Shown one piece after another: positions 25,154 to 32,501 of a stretch of 32,501 nucleotides of DNA. Position 1 is the first letter of the stretch; the number at the start of each line of letters is the position of its first letter. Both the position numbers and the translations under genes were made by a program. Source of the DNA: Deltaproteobacteria bacterium (lineage in GTDB: Bacteria; Desulfobacterota; Desulfobacteria; Desulfobacterales; B30-G6); assembly GCA_022340465.1 (NCBI GenBank), contig JAJDNW010000054.1, positions 1-32,501 on the forward strand, in the 5' to 3' direction. The notes below the pieces were generated by a model. That model was not told the origin of the DNA. It did not search any database and saw nothing but the letters and a program-made list of their open reading frames with translations.

Positions 25154-25786
25154 TTATTGGGATAGCCGTGCATAAACGTCCCTGATGACAGCGGCCGACA
25201 GGTGTTGCATGGCGGCACTCATGGCGCCGGCAAAGCTGGGTATCTCCATATCGGCAACGGCCTGCCGCACATGGTACCTCTTTTGCATCAGTGCGGCGTC
25301 CCCGCTGTTCTGCTCGTGGTTGTCGATCAAGGTAATGACGACCGTCAACACGGCTTCGGCGCTTTTCCCGTCGACCTCCTGGTAGAATTCCTCCACGACG
25401 CCGGTGACGATATGTGTGCAGGGCAGTACCGAGTCTTCGTAGAGCGCCGCTTTAAAAAGAGCGCATTCCTCAAAGTCGCGCATCAGAAAGAACGATGCGA
25501 GATCGCCCGGTTGGGCGCGCCACTTGTGATACACGTACTCGTCTCTCTTGAACGGCTTAACTTTGAAAACGATTCGGTTGGAATCGTAAAGGGGCGAGGC
25601 CTGAAAACGATCGATCCTGAGGACATAGGGAAGGGGTGCATTTTCCTCCGGTTGCGGCGGGTCATATTCGAGGGTGTAGTAGTGGACATCTATAGGCGCC
25701 TGCCTGATGCCGGTGCAGGCATGACCGCCGAGAAGGACTGCACACAAGAGCATGGCCATGAAAATCCTCAAAACGGTTTCGGGCAT
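25154..25786 (-). CDS. ABC-type transport auxiliary lipoprotein (PqiC-like)
   Basis: 210 residues. The N-terminal hydrophobic segment MAMLLCAVLLGGHAC is a lipoprotein-type signal with a slightly unusual lipobox, so Cys24 is likely lipidated. The mature start (YYTLEYDPP ... LRIDRFQASPLYDSNRIVFK) matches the DUF330/PqiC family, outer-membrane partners of MCE proteins. The YYTL and YDSNRIVF motifs are the clearest. It is the last gene of the Mla-like operon after MlaD, and would link the MCE channel to the outer membrane (family knowledge). Confidence 0.85.
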   Translation of the reverse strand: MPETVLRIFMAMLLCAVLLGGHACTGIRQAPIDVHYYTLEYDPPQPEENAPLPYVLRIDRFQASPLYDSNRIVFKVKPFKRDEYVYHKWRAQPGDLASFFLMRDFEECALFKAALYEDSVLPCTHIVTGVVEEFYQEVDGKSAEAVLTVVITLIDNHEQNSGDAALMQKRYHVRQAVADMEIPSFAGAMSAAMQHLSAAVIRDVYARLSQ

Positions 25787-25816
25787 GGTGATGGTGTCCT
25801 TTCCTTTTTCTGGCGC

Positions 25817-26827
25817 CTACTTCCCCCTGCTTCCCATCGATTTCTCGACGGGCGGTTCTCCCAGAAACAACTGTGACGGCTGGTCGGCAATGCGTTCCAG
25901 GAACCGGTCGAGGCTTTTACCGGCTTTTTCGTAGCTTTTAAGTGTTTTTTTCATGTCTGCCGCCAACGAGGCGATTTCCTGATGGGACTGCTCCACCAGC
26001 CGGTTGCTGTTGACGGTAAGCCGGTTGATGTTGTCCAGGGAAGTGCGCATTCCCGCTATCAATGCCTGGATGTCGACCGCATTGTCAGCTATCAGGCCGT
26101 CGGTTCTTACCAGTGTCTTGTCGAAGAGGGCAATGGTACCGCGGCTTTCGGTCGACAGGGCGTCGATGTTCTCAACGGCGGCGGCGATGGCATCGATGGT
26201 CGTACGCCATTTCGTGGGCTCCATGGATTGCCTGATATCTTCGATGGCCAAGCGCATATCACCGGAGAGACGTTTGAGTTGGGCATCATCCATGGTTTGT
26301 TCCATTTTTGCGAGCATAGAATTCAGGTTTTGCAGGATGCCTTTGATGTCCAGCCCCTTGAATTCAACCAGCACGTCGTTAAGGGCGCCCATAATTTTCC
26401 TGATTTCTGATGGGCGGGTGTCGATAACGGGGTAGGGTGAAGGAAAGGCTTCCCGCTGAGAAACAAGAATATCTCCCGCCCTTTTTTTTTCCAGCTCGAC
26501 ATACATGAGTCCTGTGATGCCCACGGCTTTGAGTTCGGCAACGATGCTCTTGTCGAGTTGCAATCCCGTTTCAATTTTCAGCACCACCCTGATCAGACGC
26601 GCATCAGGTGCCACCCCGATGCTGTGAACCTTGCCAATGGAAACCCCCCGGTACTTGACAGGGGAATCACGGTCGAGACCCTGCACCGTTTCATCGAAAT
26701 AAGCCACGTAGAATTTGCCTTTTTCGAGATAGTTCGACATCCCTAGCCAGATAACGGTGAAAACAACCATGGCGAACCCGGCTACCACGAAAATGCCTAC
26801 TGCCATCTTTGTTCTGACCGATGCCAT
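25817..26827 (-). CDS. mlaD: MlaD-family MCE lipid transport protein
   Basis: 336 residues. A single N-terminal TM helix (KMAVGIFVVAGFAMVVFTVIWLG) anchors the protein in the inner membrane. The MCE domain follows (about residues 38-115: YFDETVQGLDRDSPVKYRGVSIGKVHSIGV ... ITGLMYVELE). A long helical tail, about residues 150-320, is much longer than in E. coli MlaD (183 residues) and resembles the extended helical needles of other MCE proteins. It should form a hexameric ring and carry lipids across the periplasm. The ATG follows AGGAC. It is separated from mlaF by a 327-bp gap containing a palindromic element. Confidence 0.93.
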   Translation of the reverse strand: MASVRTKMAVGIFVVAGFAMVVFTVIWLGMSNYLEKGKFYVAYFDETVQGLDRDSPVKYRGVSIGKVHSIGVAPDARLIRVVLKIETGLQLDKSIVAELKAVGITGLMYVELEKKRAGDILVSQREAFPSPYPVIDTRPSEIRKIMGALNDVLVEFKGLDIKGILQNLNSMLAKMEQTMDDAQLKRLSGDMRLAIEDIRQSMEPTKWRTTIDAIAAAVENIDALSTESRGTIALFDKTLVRTDGLIADNAVDIQALIAGMRTSLDNINRLTVNSNRLVEQSHQEIASLAADMKKTLKSYEKAGKSLDRFLERIADQPSQLFLGEPPVEKSMGSRGK

Positions 26828-27154
26828 ATGTCCTCATTACCCTCTTTTAGTGTCTATTCAAAACGTAATAGCAGCGAGATTATAGTTTGTTTCAGAATAC
26901 CGTTCCATATGCCCTAAGCCCTTGGCGGGTTTATTTTTCAACGCATCATATCAAACCAAGGCATACCCTGTGCCCGCCGGATTATTGATGGAAACATTCA
27001 GATTTTTACTAAAATTCAGATAGTGGAAACATCATCAATCCGGCAGGGCACTACGACAGCCGTGCAGAATATTGATATATGGTGCTTTGAAAAAATAAAC
27101 CCGCCACCTTCCACCCCAATGTTGAAACGGAACCTATATATGGCAGATGTGCAG
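26828..27154. other. mlaF-mlaD gap (327 bp)
   Basis: No gene is seen. Most of it is the 184-bp palindromic element at 26923-27106. The 95 bp next to mlaD contain the mlaD ribosome site. The adjacent operon genes are otherwise much closer together, which supports an insertion. Confidence 0.6.
26923..27106. mobile_element. 184-bp imperfect palindrome, MITE-like
   Basis: Terminal inverted repeats TGGCGGGTTTATTTTTCAA (26923-26941) and its complement at 27087-27106 differ by one extra A. Inner arms also pair: CAACGCATCATATCAA-like sequence near 26940-26955 with 27072-27089, and GTGCCCGCCGGATT...TTGATG (26970-26990) with CATCATCAATCCGGCAGGGCAC (27030-27051). The whole is one nested palindrome centred near 27012. 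A 3-bp CCT flanks both ends, which may be a target duplication. It has no coding capacity. Alternatively it is a large RNA hairpin for mRNA processing. Confidence 0.65.
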
Positions 27155-27934
27155 TCATTGGGGCCGGGCATCTTCGCTTTCCGGGGTAAGCCGGCGCCTG
27201 AAGAACTGTTTCACCAAGGGGTCCGGGCTGTGCTTTTTAAGGAAGAGCGGGTTCCCTTCGGCAATGATTCCTTTTTTACCTTTATCGATCATGATCACAC
27301 GTTTTGCAATGTTAAAGATGCTGTCGAGTTCGTGGGTGACGATTACCATTGTGGTTCCGATCATGGCGTTGATCTGTCGGATCAGTTCGTCGATTTCCAT
27401 AGACCGCACCGGGTCCAGGCCGGCCGTCGGTTCGTCCAGAAATAAAATCTTGGGGTTGAGCGCCAGGGCCCGAGCCAGGCCCGCCCTTTTTTTCATGCCG
27501 CCGCTGACTTCTCCGGGCATGTGATCCTGATAGTCGATGAGGTCGAACTGGCAGAGCTTCATGCTGACAAGACGGCGTACCGCATCTTTGGGCAGATTTC
27601 CATATTCGACGATGGGCAGGGCGATGTTTTCCGCCAGGGTCATGGAACCGAAAAGGGCACTGCCCTGGAAAAGCACACCGATGTCGCGGAAGAAACGATG
27701 TGACGCTTCCGGGTCATCGCCGGTGACGTTCACGCCGTTGATGGTGATTTCGCCGGCATGAGGCCGCTGCAGCCCGATGAGGTGCTTCAACAGCGTCGAT
27801 TTACCACTTCCGCTGGAGCCGACAATGACGAGGATTTCGCCTGCGGCCACGTCAAAGCTTAGGTCCTGCAGGATCACATCGTTGCCGTATTGTGCGACCA
27901 GGTTCCGAACTTTAATGATAGGTTCCGGTGACAT
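27155..27934 (-). CDS. mlaF: MlaF-like ABC transporter ATPase
   Basis: 259 residues. It energises MlaE/MlaD lipid transport at the inner membrane. Visible are Walker A GSSGSGKST (about residues 38-46), Q-loop region GVLFQGSALF, signature VSGGMKKRAGLARAL, Walker B ILFLDEPTAGLDP, and the switch His in VIVTHELDS. The QGSALFGSMTLAENIALP motif is characteristic of the Mla/Mkl group. It follows mlaE after 156 bp carrying a two-hairpin repeat. Confidence 0.95.
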   Translation of the reverse strand: MSPEPIIKVRNLVAQYGNDVILQDLSFDVAAGEILVIVGSSGSGKSTLLKHLIGLQRPHAGEITINGVNVTGDDPEASHRFFRDIGVLFQGSALFGSMTLAENIALPIVEYGNLPKDAVRRLVSMKLCQFDLIDYQDHMPGEVSGGMKKRAGLARALALNPKILFLDEPTAGLDPVRSMEIDELIRQINAMIGTTMVIVTHELDSIFNIAKRVIMIDKGKKGIIAEGNPLFLKKHSPDPLVKQFFRRRLTPESEDARPQ

Positions 27935-28047
27935 ACTTCACTCAAAGATCTGGCTCTGAGCGGGGATGACGATGCAAACACCCGAGAGCACCATATGACA
28001 TTTTATTGAAATAGACGTTTAAGCCAGTTTTTTCCCGTTCAATTTTT

Positions 28048-28090
28048 AGCGGCGAAGCCGCGTTTCGTAAATTTTGCTCCGCAAAATTTA
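28048..28090 (+). repeat. Two-hairpin repeat, copy D
   Basis: GCGGC-GAA-GCCGC (28049-28061), then GTTTCG, then a perfect 10-bp hairpin TAAATTTTGC/GCAAAATTTA with loop TCC (28068-28090). It abuts the mlaE stop codon (28091-28093, minus strand). Confidence 0.88.
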
Positions 28091-29242
28091 CTACCAGTAG
28101 GAACGAATCACCGCAAAAATGGAATCGAAAAGAATAATCAGAAAAATACTGTTGACCACTGCGGACGTGGCGGCATTGCCCACCGCGGCCGCTCCGCCCC
28201 TTACCTGAAAGCCTCGCTGGCATCCGGTCCAGGCAATCAGCAGGGCAAACACGACGCTTTTAAACAGCCCCCAGAGCACTTCGAAAAGCGCCAGTGCATC
28301 GAGGGTCTGTGCAATATAGGTCCCCGGGGTCAGATCGAGCAGAAACACACCGACAACCATTCCACCGGTTATGGCGAAGAAATCGGCAAAAAGCGTCAGA
28401 AAGGGAACAACGATGACGGCGGCGACGATGCGGGGTACGGCCAGAAAAAGCGTGGGGTTGAACCCCATGGTGAACAGAGCATCGATTTCTTCAGAGATCT
28501 GCATGGTGCCGATTTCGGCCGCATAAGAAGAGCCGGTGCGACCGGCAACCACGATGGCGGTCATAATCGGTCCCAGTTCCGAAACCATGGCCATGGCAAC
28601 CAGAGAAGCCACATAGATATTGGCTCCGAATTGCCGGAGCTGGATCGAAGACATGAACGCCATAATCAGTCCCAAAAGAAAACTGATCAGACCTACGATG
28701 GGGACGGCATCGACACCTGTTTTTTTCATAAGGGTGATGGTGTCTTCCACCCGCAGGGACCGGGGCTTGACAACCGTGTGCAGCAACCCCAATACGATCG
28801 AACCGAGAAAAGAGATCATGTAACGGAGATTGTGCAATTCTCTGATGGTTGATTCTCCGAAGCGCAGAAAAAAGTTTGGCTCCCTGACACGTTCAAAGAT
28901 CGGACACTCGACGTCACGCGTGTAAACCGCGCGTTCGAAGAGCGCTTTCAGCTGACGGGTGGCGTTGACGATACTGAACTGTCCGCCACTGTTGCGGACT
29001 GAAGATTCCATATCTAAGACCGCCAGCAGACCGTAATCATCCAGATAGCTCACAACGGAAAGGTCGAGGGTCAACTGGGGAGGCGGATGGCTGTCTATGG
29101 AGGGCATCAGAAATTTGTATATGGCCGGCGTGGAATCGATATCGATATTCATTTTGAAACGAACGAGCAGGCCGCCGGACTCGTCTTCGGCGACGTCATA
29201 GATGTCTGCTGCGTCGGTCGTCGTTATGTGTCTCGTAACCAT
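28091..29242 (-). CDS. mlaE: MlaE-like lipid transport permease with N-terminal STAS domain
   Basis: 383 residues. Residues about 20-115 are a STAS domain (LTLDLSVVSYLDDYGLLAVLDMESSVRN); residues 125-383 are an MlaE permease with five or six TM helices and the motifs VPIVGLISFLLGLIMAF, SELGPIMTAIVVAGRTGSSYAAEIGTMQISEEIDAL, and the C-terminal RGAAAVGNAATSAVVNSIF-type helix. It is the inner-membrane channel of the Mla/Mce system, with MlaF and MlaD downstream. At the position where phosphorylatable STAS domains have Ser/Thr (FxDSxGL) there is Asp (YLDDYGL). No mlaC or mlaA gene is in the window. Confidence 0.95.
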   Translation of the reverse strand: MVTRHITTTDAADIYDVAEDESGGLLVRFKMNIDIDSTPAIYKFLMPSIDSHPPPQLTLDLSVVSYLDDYGLLAVLDMESSVRNSGGQFSIVNATRQLKALFERAVYTRDVECPIFERVREPNFFLRFGESTIRELHNLRYMISFLGSIVLGLLHTVVKPRSLRVEDTITLMKKTGVDAVPIVGLISFLLGLIMAFMSSIQLRQFGANIYVASLVAMAMVSELGPIMTAIVVAGRTGSSYAAEIGTMQISEEIDALFTMGFNPTLFLAVPRIVAAVIVVPFLTLFADFFAITGGMVVGVFLLDLTPGTYIAQTLDALALFEVLWGLFKSVVFALLIAWTGCQRGFQVRGGAAAVGNAATSAVVNSIFLIILFDSIFAVIRSYW

Positions 29243-29281
29243 AAGCTGGTCTTCGTTCCGGCCGGCTGATGTTGTGATTGA

Positions 29282-29328
29282 AGCGGCGCAGCCGCTTCTA
29301 AAAATAGATACCGCCGGCCGTATTTTTA
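29282..29328 (+). repeat. Two-hairpin repeat, copy E (divergent)
   Basis: GCGGC-GCA-GCCGC (29283-29295) is followed by TTC and an inverted repeat TAAAAATA/TATTTTTA with a larger 14-base loop (29299-29328). It lies 16 bp behind the stop of the small Cys-rich gene. Confidence 0.6.
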
Positions 29329-29344
29329 TGACGTCCGGCAGGAT

Positions 29345-29566
29345 CTATTTTCGCCACCCTTCGAGAGACAGGGCCGAGGATTCCAGGCTTGAAAAGTGCT
29401 GCGTGCATGAAACGGCTTCCGCCAAAATCTGCTGAATGTGCCTGAGCAGCCGGCAGGATTTGTAACAACCGGGAAAGTTCACCCTGTCATCGCAACCGCT
29501 GCAGGGGCTTTTGATCAGGTGTCCGACTTCAAAATCGAGTTTTTTATAAACAGTCGTGGTTTGCAT
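29345..29566 (-). CDS. Small Cys-rich protein, unrecognised
   Basis: 73 residues with six cysteines, five of them clustered as CSGCDDRVNFPGCYKSCRLL plus a later Cys. The spacing C-x2-C-x8-C-x3-C suggests a metal-binding or redox site. I do not recognise a family. The reading frame has no shadowing gene on either strand, lies between two well-supported minus-strand genes, and ends next to a repeat copy, as other real genes do. The ribosome site (GAAAGA) is weak. Confidence 0.6.
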   Translation of the reverse strand: MQTTTVYKKLDFEVGHLIKSPCSGCDDRVNFPGCYKSCRLLRHIQQILAEAVSCTQHFSSLESSALSLEGWRK

Positions 29567-29589
29567 AGCATCTTTCGCCGTTCACGCCG

Positions 29590-31779
29590 TCAACCATTCA
29601 GGCCGGAACGCGTAAACTGATCGTATCTGTACATCTTGGAGAGTGTTTTGACCGCCCTTTCCGGAGTGGTGAAAAACACCCCCTTGAAATCACTTTTTGC
29701 GGCCATGTAGATGGTTTTGTCCTTTTCATCGGTCATCAGCGACACGCCCACCACCGGTTTGCGGTGGCGTTCCATCAGGTCGACAATCTTTTGGACATAG
29801 CTCTTTTCTTCTTCTTCCAGGGCGTTTTTGATTCCAAGGAGAAATTCCTTGTCGTAGGAAGGGTCGGCCGCCATCACGGCATCCATATAATGGCCGATCA
29901 GATGCCTGCGTCCCATGATGCCCAGGTTGATGACGGCATCGCACCCCTCCCACTTGAGCAGGGTCTCTATGATGTCGATCGGCAGGTCACCGTCGGGTTC
30001 GCCCACCAGATCGATGGGGTTGGCACGGCTCCAGTAGGGCGGCAGCCACTGGTCGATGGTACGGATGATATCCGCAGACAGGTCGGGCACCTCCAACCCG
30101 TAGGCATTGCACAGGTCGGCGGTGACCACGCCCCACCCGCCGCCCAGGGTCATGACGGCGACGCGATTGCCTTTAGGCAGCGGCAGCGAGGAAAACCCTG
30201 CGGCAAGGTCCAGGAGGTCCATGGAGTGTTCGACCTTGACGATGCCGGCCTGTCGGCAGACAGCGTCGAATATGCGGCGATCCGTGCTCAAGGCCCCCGT
30301 GTGGCTGGAGGCCGCCTTGGTGCCTGCCGCGCTTTGTCCCCCCTTCATCAGGACGATGGGCTTTTGCATGCCGACGCGGCGGGCGCTTTCGAAAAAGCGG
30401 CGTCCATCCTTGACGCTTTCGATATACAGCATGACGGTCCGGGTAAGGGAATCGTCTTCAAGCGTTTCCAGCAGGTCCTCGATCGTGGTCATGGCTTCGT
30501 TGCCCGAGCCGCAGAAGCCGCGAATGCCGATGCCCTGCTGCTCCGCGAAGGCCAAGAACTGCGTTCCCAGGTTGCCTGACTGTGAAATCAGGGTGGTGGA
30601 TCCAGGACGCGGTTTCACCGGCAGGCTGGTGCAGTTCAACTGGATGTGGGGGTTGCAGATGCCCATGGTGTTGGGCCCCAGTATTTGAATGCCGGCCTTT
30701 TGCGCGGCGGCGGCCAGCTTTTTTTCGAGAGCCTTACCCTCGGCATCGGTTTCGCCGAATCCCGAAGTGATCAGCAAAACGCTGGTGATGCCCTTGGCCT
30801 GGAGATCCGGGAGCAACCCCATGACGCCGGCCGCGGGGATGGTGATCACCGCCAGGTCCACCTTCTTTTCGATATCCATGACCGTTTTGTAGACATCCCG
30901 ACCGGCGATCTTGCCCCCCTTGGGATTGACCAGGAAGATGTCTCCCTGATAACCGCTGCTGATGGTGTTTACCACCAGGGTGTGCCCCCACTTGCCCAAC
31001 TGCGCAGAAGCCCCCACGAAGGCGATGGACCTGGGGTAGAAAATGGGGCGGATCAATTCCGGGACGACCGCGGGTTTTTTGGTAGGGCTTTCGGCATCGT
31101 CCCCCAGAACGACCAACGCGTCCACGGCAACGACACTGCCGTCGGGTCTGGTGACAAGTGGATTGATGTCGATTTCCGCTATCTGCGGGTACTTGACCGC
31201 CAGGTTGGACAGGCCAGTCAGCGTTTTTATCAGGAGTCGGCGATCGGCTTTCTCTTCGCCCCGAAAGGCATCCAGCAGCGCCCTGGTTTTAATCTCGTCC
31301 AGGATCGTCGCGGCATCCTGTTCCGAAAGGGGCGCCAGGCGAAAGGCCACGTCCGACAGGGCTTCGGTGAAGATGCCGCCGGCGCCGAACATGATCACCG
31401 GGCCGAACTGCCGGTCCCTGAACATGCCGGCCACCCACTCTCTCTTCCCGGCAACGAAAGGCTGCACCAGAAAACCTTCCAGGTCGTCCCCGGCATCCGC
31501 GGCGACCTTCACGGCGGCGTCCCTGACGTCCGCTTCGCTCTTGAGGTCGAGGCGTACCAGGCCCTTTTCGGTCTTGTGCATCAGGCGGCTGCCCAGTCCC
31601 TTCAGAACCACCGGGTAGCCCATGCCACTGGCGGCCTGAGCGGCCTCGTCCGGTGAGAAAACGGCTTTTTCGTCCACGACCGGGATGCCGCAGGCAGCCA
31701 AAAGGCGCTTGGCATCGTATTCGGAGAGGGCCCGCTGCTCCTTTTCCCGGGCTGTTTTTAAAAAATCATCAATGTTCAC
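29590..31779 (-). CDS. Acetate-CoA ligase (ADP-forming), fused beta-alpha subunits
   Basis: 729 residues. The N-terminal ATP-grasp (beta) domain, residues 1-230, has SEYDAKRLLAACGIPVVDE, GYPVVLKGLGSRLMHKTEKGLV and EIDINPLV. The CoA-binding Rossmann domain, about 245-370, starts FYPRSIAFVGAS, with VNPKG and the GFGE motif. The ligase-CoA domain follows, with the phospho-His loop SSHTGALSTD and SQSGNLGTQ. Enzymes of this class interconvert acyl-CoA, ADP and phosphate with acid, CoA and ATP, giving substrate-level phosphorylation in anaerobes. The beta-alpha order in one chain is opposite to the alpha-beta fusions of many archaea. The exact acid (acetate or an aryl/branched acid) is unclear. A weak promoter candidate lies upstream. 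Confidence 0.93.
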   Translation of the reverse strand: MNIDDFLKTAREKEQRALSEYDAKRLLAACGIPVVDEKAVFSPDEAAQAASGMGYPVVLKGLGSRLMHKTEKGLVRLDLKSEADVRDAAVKVAADAGDDLEGFLVQPFVAGKREWVAGMFRDRQFGPVIMFGAGGIFTEALSDVAFRLAPLSEQDAATILDEIKTRALLDAFRGEEKADRRLLIKTLTGLSNLAVKYPQIAEIDINPLVTRPDGSVVAVDALVVLGDDAESPTKKPAVVPELIRPIFYPRSIAFVGASAQLGKWGHTLVVNTISSGYQGDIFLVNPKGGKIAGRDVYKTVMDIEKKVDLAVITIPAAGVMGLLPDLQAKGITSVLLITSGFGETDAEGKALEKKLAAAAQKAGIQILGPNTMGICNPHIQLNCTSLPVKPRPGSTTLISQSGNLGTQFLAFAEQQGIGIRGFCGSGNEAMTTIEDLLETLEDDSLTRTVMLYIESVKDGRRFFESARRVGMQKPIVLMKGGQSAAGTKAASSHTGALSTDRRIFDAVCRQAGIVKVEHSMDLLDLAAGFSSLPLPKGNRVAVMTLGGGWGVVTADLCNAYGLEVPDLSADIIRTIDQWLPPYWSRANPIDLVGEPDGDLPIDIIETLLKWEGCDAVINLGIMGRRHLIGHYMDAVMAADPSYDKEFLLGIKNALEEEEKSYVQKIVDLMERHRKPVVGVSLMTDEKDKTIYMAAKSDFKGVFFTTPERAVKTLSKMYRYDQFTRSGLNG

Positions 31780-31843
31780 TTCCGATGGTCCTTTACTGGG
31801 CGTTTCAAATTTTAGGAACCGATTATTTTTAAATGAAACATTT

Positions 31844-31872
31844 ATTTAAACATAAGAAATAAGACGTATCAA
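31844..31872 (-). promoter_or_regulatory. Candidate promoter of the acetyl-CoA synthetase gene
   Basis: On the minus strand TTGATA (31867-31872) and TTAAAT (31844-31849) are 17 bp apart, 65 bp before the start codon. Only four or five bases match each consensus. Confidence 0.4.
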
Positions 31873-31927
31873 GGACTGAATTGCCAAGAGATTTGAAAAA
31901 TTAGGTGAAAGAAGGAAAAAATGAGAT

Positions 31928-31970
31928 AGCGGCGCATTCGCGTCACGTAAAAGCGTTTCCGGTGCATTTA
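31928..31970 (+). repeat. Two-hairpin repeat, copy F (degenerate)
   Basis: It matches the family over 43 bp (GCGGCGCATTCGCG, then CACGTAAAAGCG and a TTTA end) but both stems have mismatches. It abuts the stop codon of the next minus-strand gene at 31971, just as copy D abuts the mlaE stop. Confidence 0.7.
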
Positions 31971-32501
31971 CTACCAGTCGGACAGGTCGGCAACCGGGTA
32001 GGTTTTGATGAAGCGCATCTCCAGGTTCCTGATGGTGATGTCCTGGGTGGCTCCCCCGGTCCCCTCGGTGAAGCCGAAAAGGATCTGCTTGAGGTCGTCG
32101 TGCACGGATTGGTCCAGTTCCAGCGGATTGCCATCTTTCAGGGTGCGGTAGATCAGGGGAGCCGTGTCGGCATAGGTGGCCCCGGTGTCCTTGAAGTTGC
32201 TCTTCTCTGTGGCATTGAGGTTGTCGAGGCGCTCCACCCAGGCCTTGAGCTGGTAGTCGTAGGTTTGACCGTCCCCGTTGTCGAGTTTCGGCCGTATCAG
32301 TTCCAGGCGGACGCCGTATAGCTGACCGTCCTCCATCCAGTTGTAGAGGTCGGTTCCCTTGGCAACCTGGTGGTAGCCGTCTGCGCCGGAAACCGAATCG
32401 GTGTTCAAGGAGTTCATGGGCTGGGTCGGGCCGCCGCCGGCGCCGTGGCGGTTGTCGTCTCGGGTGGCGACGGCGCTGCACGTCGGAAACACCGAGGGGG
32501 C
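31971..32501 (-). CDS. Unrecognised protein, C-terminal part (start outside window)
   Basis: The frame is open to the right edge, so the start is beyond the window; at least 176 C-terminal residues are visible. It has no TM segment, only one Cys (PTCSAVATRDD), and a mix of Asn/Asp/Gly/Thr typical of secreted or surface proteins. Visible stretches are ATRDDNRHGAGGGPTQ, LYGVRLELIRPKLDNGDGQTYDYQLKAWVERL, and a final IRNLEMRFIKTYPVADLSDW. A minor pseudopilin-like or other surface protein is possible, but I cannot support a family. Confidence 0.8.
   Translation of the reverse strand, partial: APSVFPTCSAVATRDDNRHGAGGGPTQPMNSLNTDSVSGADGYHQVAKGTDLYNWMEDGQLYGVRLELIRPKLDNGDGQTYDYQLKAWVERLDNLNATEKSNFKDTGATYADTAPLIYRTLKDGNPLELDQSVHDDLKQILFGFTEGTGGATQDITIRNLEMRFIKTYPVADLSDW

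Noticed and set aside
27023-27445. Plus-strand 140-residue reading frame across the palindrome and mlaF
   Set aside because: It overlaps the mlaF coding region in antisense and starts inside the palindromic element; no supporting features.
30646-31656. Plus-strand 336-residue reading frame opposite the acetyl-CoA synthetase
   Set aside because: Antisense shadow of a gene with all catalytic motifs in place.

Overview
The window looks like the chromosome of a sulfate-reducing or related anaerobic member of the Desulfobacterota (former Deltaproteobacteria), probably near the Desulfobacteraceae/Desulfosarcinaceae. This is inferred from gene content and repeat style: a tungsten/molybdenum aldehyde:ferredoxin oxidoreductase, an ADP-forming acetyl-CoA synthetase fusion, tandem Ser/Thr kinases with a DUF4388 protein, a selenocysteine-type peroxiredoxin, and hairpin-rich intergenic repeats. 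No species is claimed. I saw no rRNA, CRISPR array, insertion sequence or phage gene.

Left region (1-8476): a signalling island. A Ser/Thr kinase truncated by the window edge is followed by a DUF4388 protein, a second polytopic-membrane Ser/Thr kinase of the same subfamily, a convergent ExeA/GspA-like AAA+ ATPase fused to an OmpA-like peptidoglycan-binding domain, and a divergent VWA-TM-FHA protein. Kinases, a phosphothreonine reader and envelope-spanning partners together suggest one cell-envelope signalling system.

Metabolic region (8638-16293): a divergent IlvD/Edd dehydratase, an aldehyde:ferredoxin oxidoreductase, 4-aminobutyrate aminotransferase, a LacI-type regulator and diaminopropionate ammonia-lyase, which suggests amino-acid and aldehyde catabolism. 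Housekeeping follows (16385-18478): tRNA-Pro(CGG), purA, tadA, and tRNA-Arg(ACG), which is the substrate of TadA and lies directly next to it.

Middle region (18733-24932): a DUF4124 periplasmic protein; a four-gene cluster of small membrane protein, YkgJ-like Cys-cluster protein, a BCP/PrxQ peroxiredoxin with an in-frame UGA exactly at the peroxidatic Cys (selenocysteine, with a plausible bacterial SECIS hairpin), and a PlsY-like acyltransferase; then an unrecognised coiled-coil/HTH-like protein, an alpha/beta hydrolase and the 23S rRNA uracil methyltransferase RlmD.

Right region (25154-32501, all minus strand): an Mla/Mce-type lipid transport operon (STAS-MlaE permease, MlaF ATPase, MlaD, auxiliary lipoprotein) interrupted by a 184-bp palindromic element, a small Cys-rich protein, the acetyl-CoA synthetase (ADP-forming) and the 3' part of an unrecognised gene. 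A 43-bp two-hairpin repeat family, not explained by the genes, recurs about six times across the window, mostly directly behind stop codons and always in the same orientation relative to the gene.
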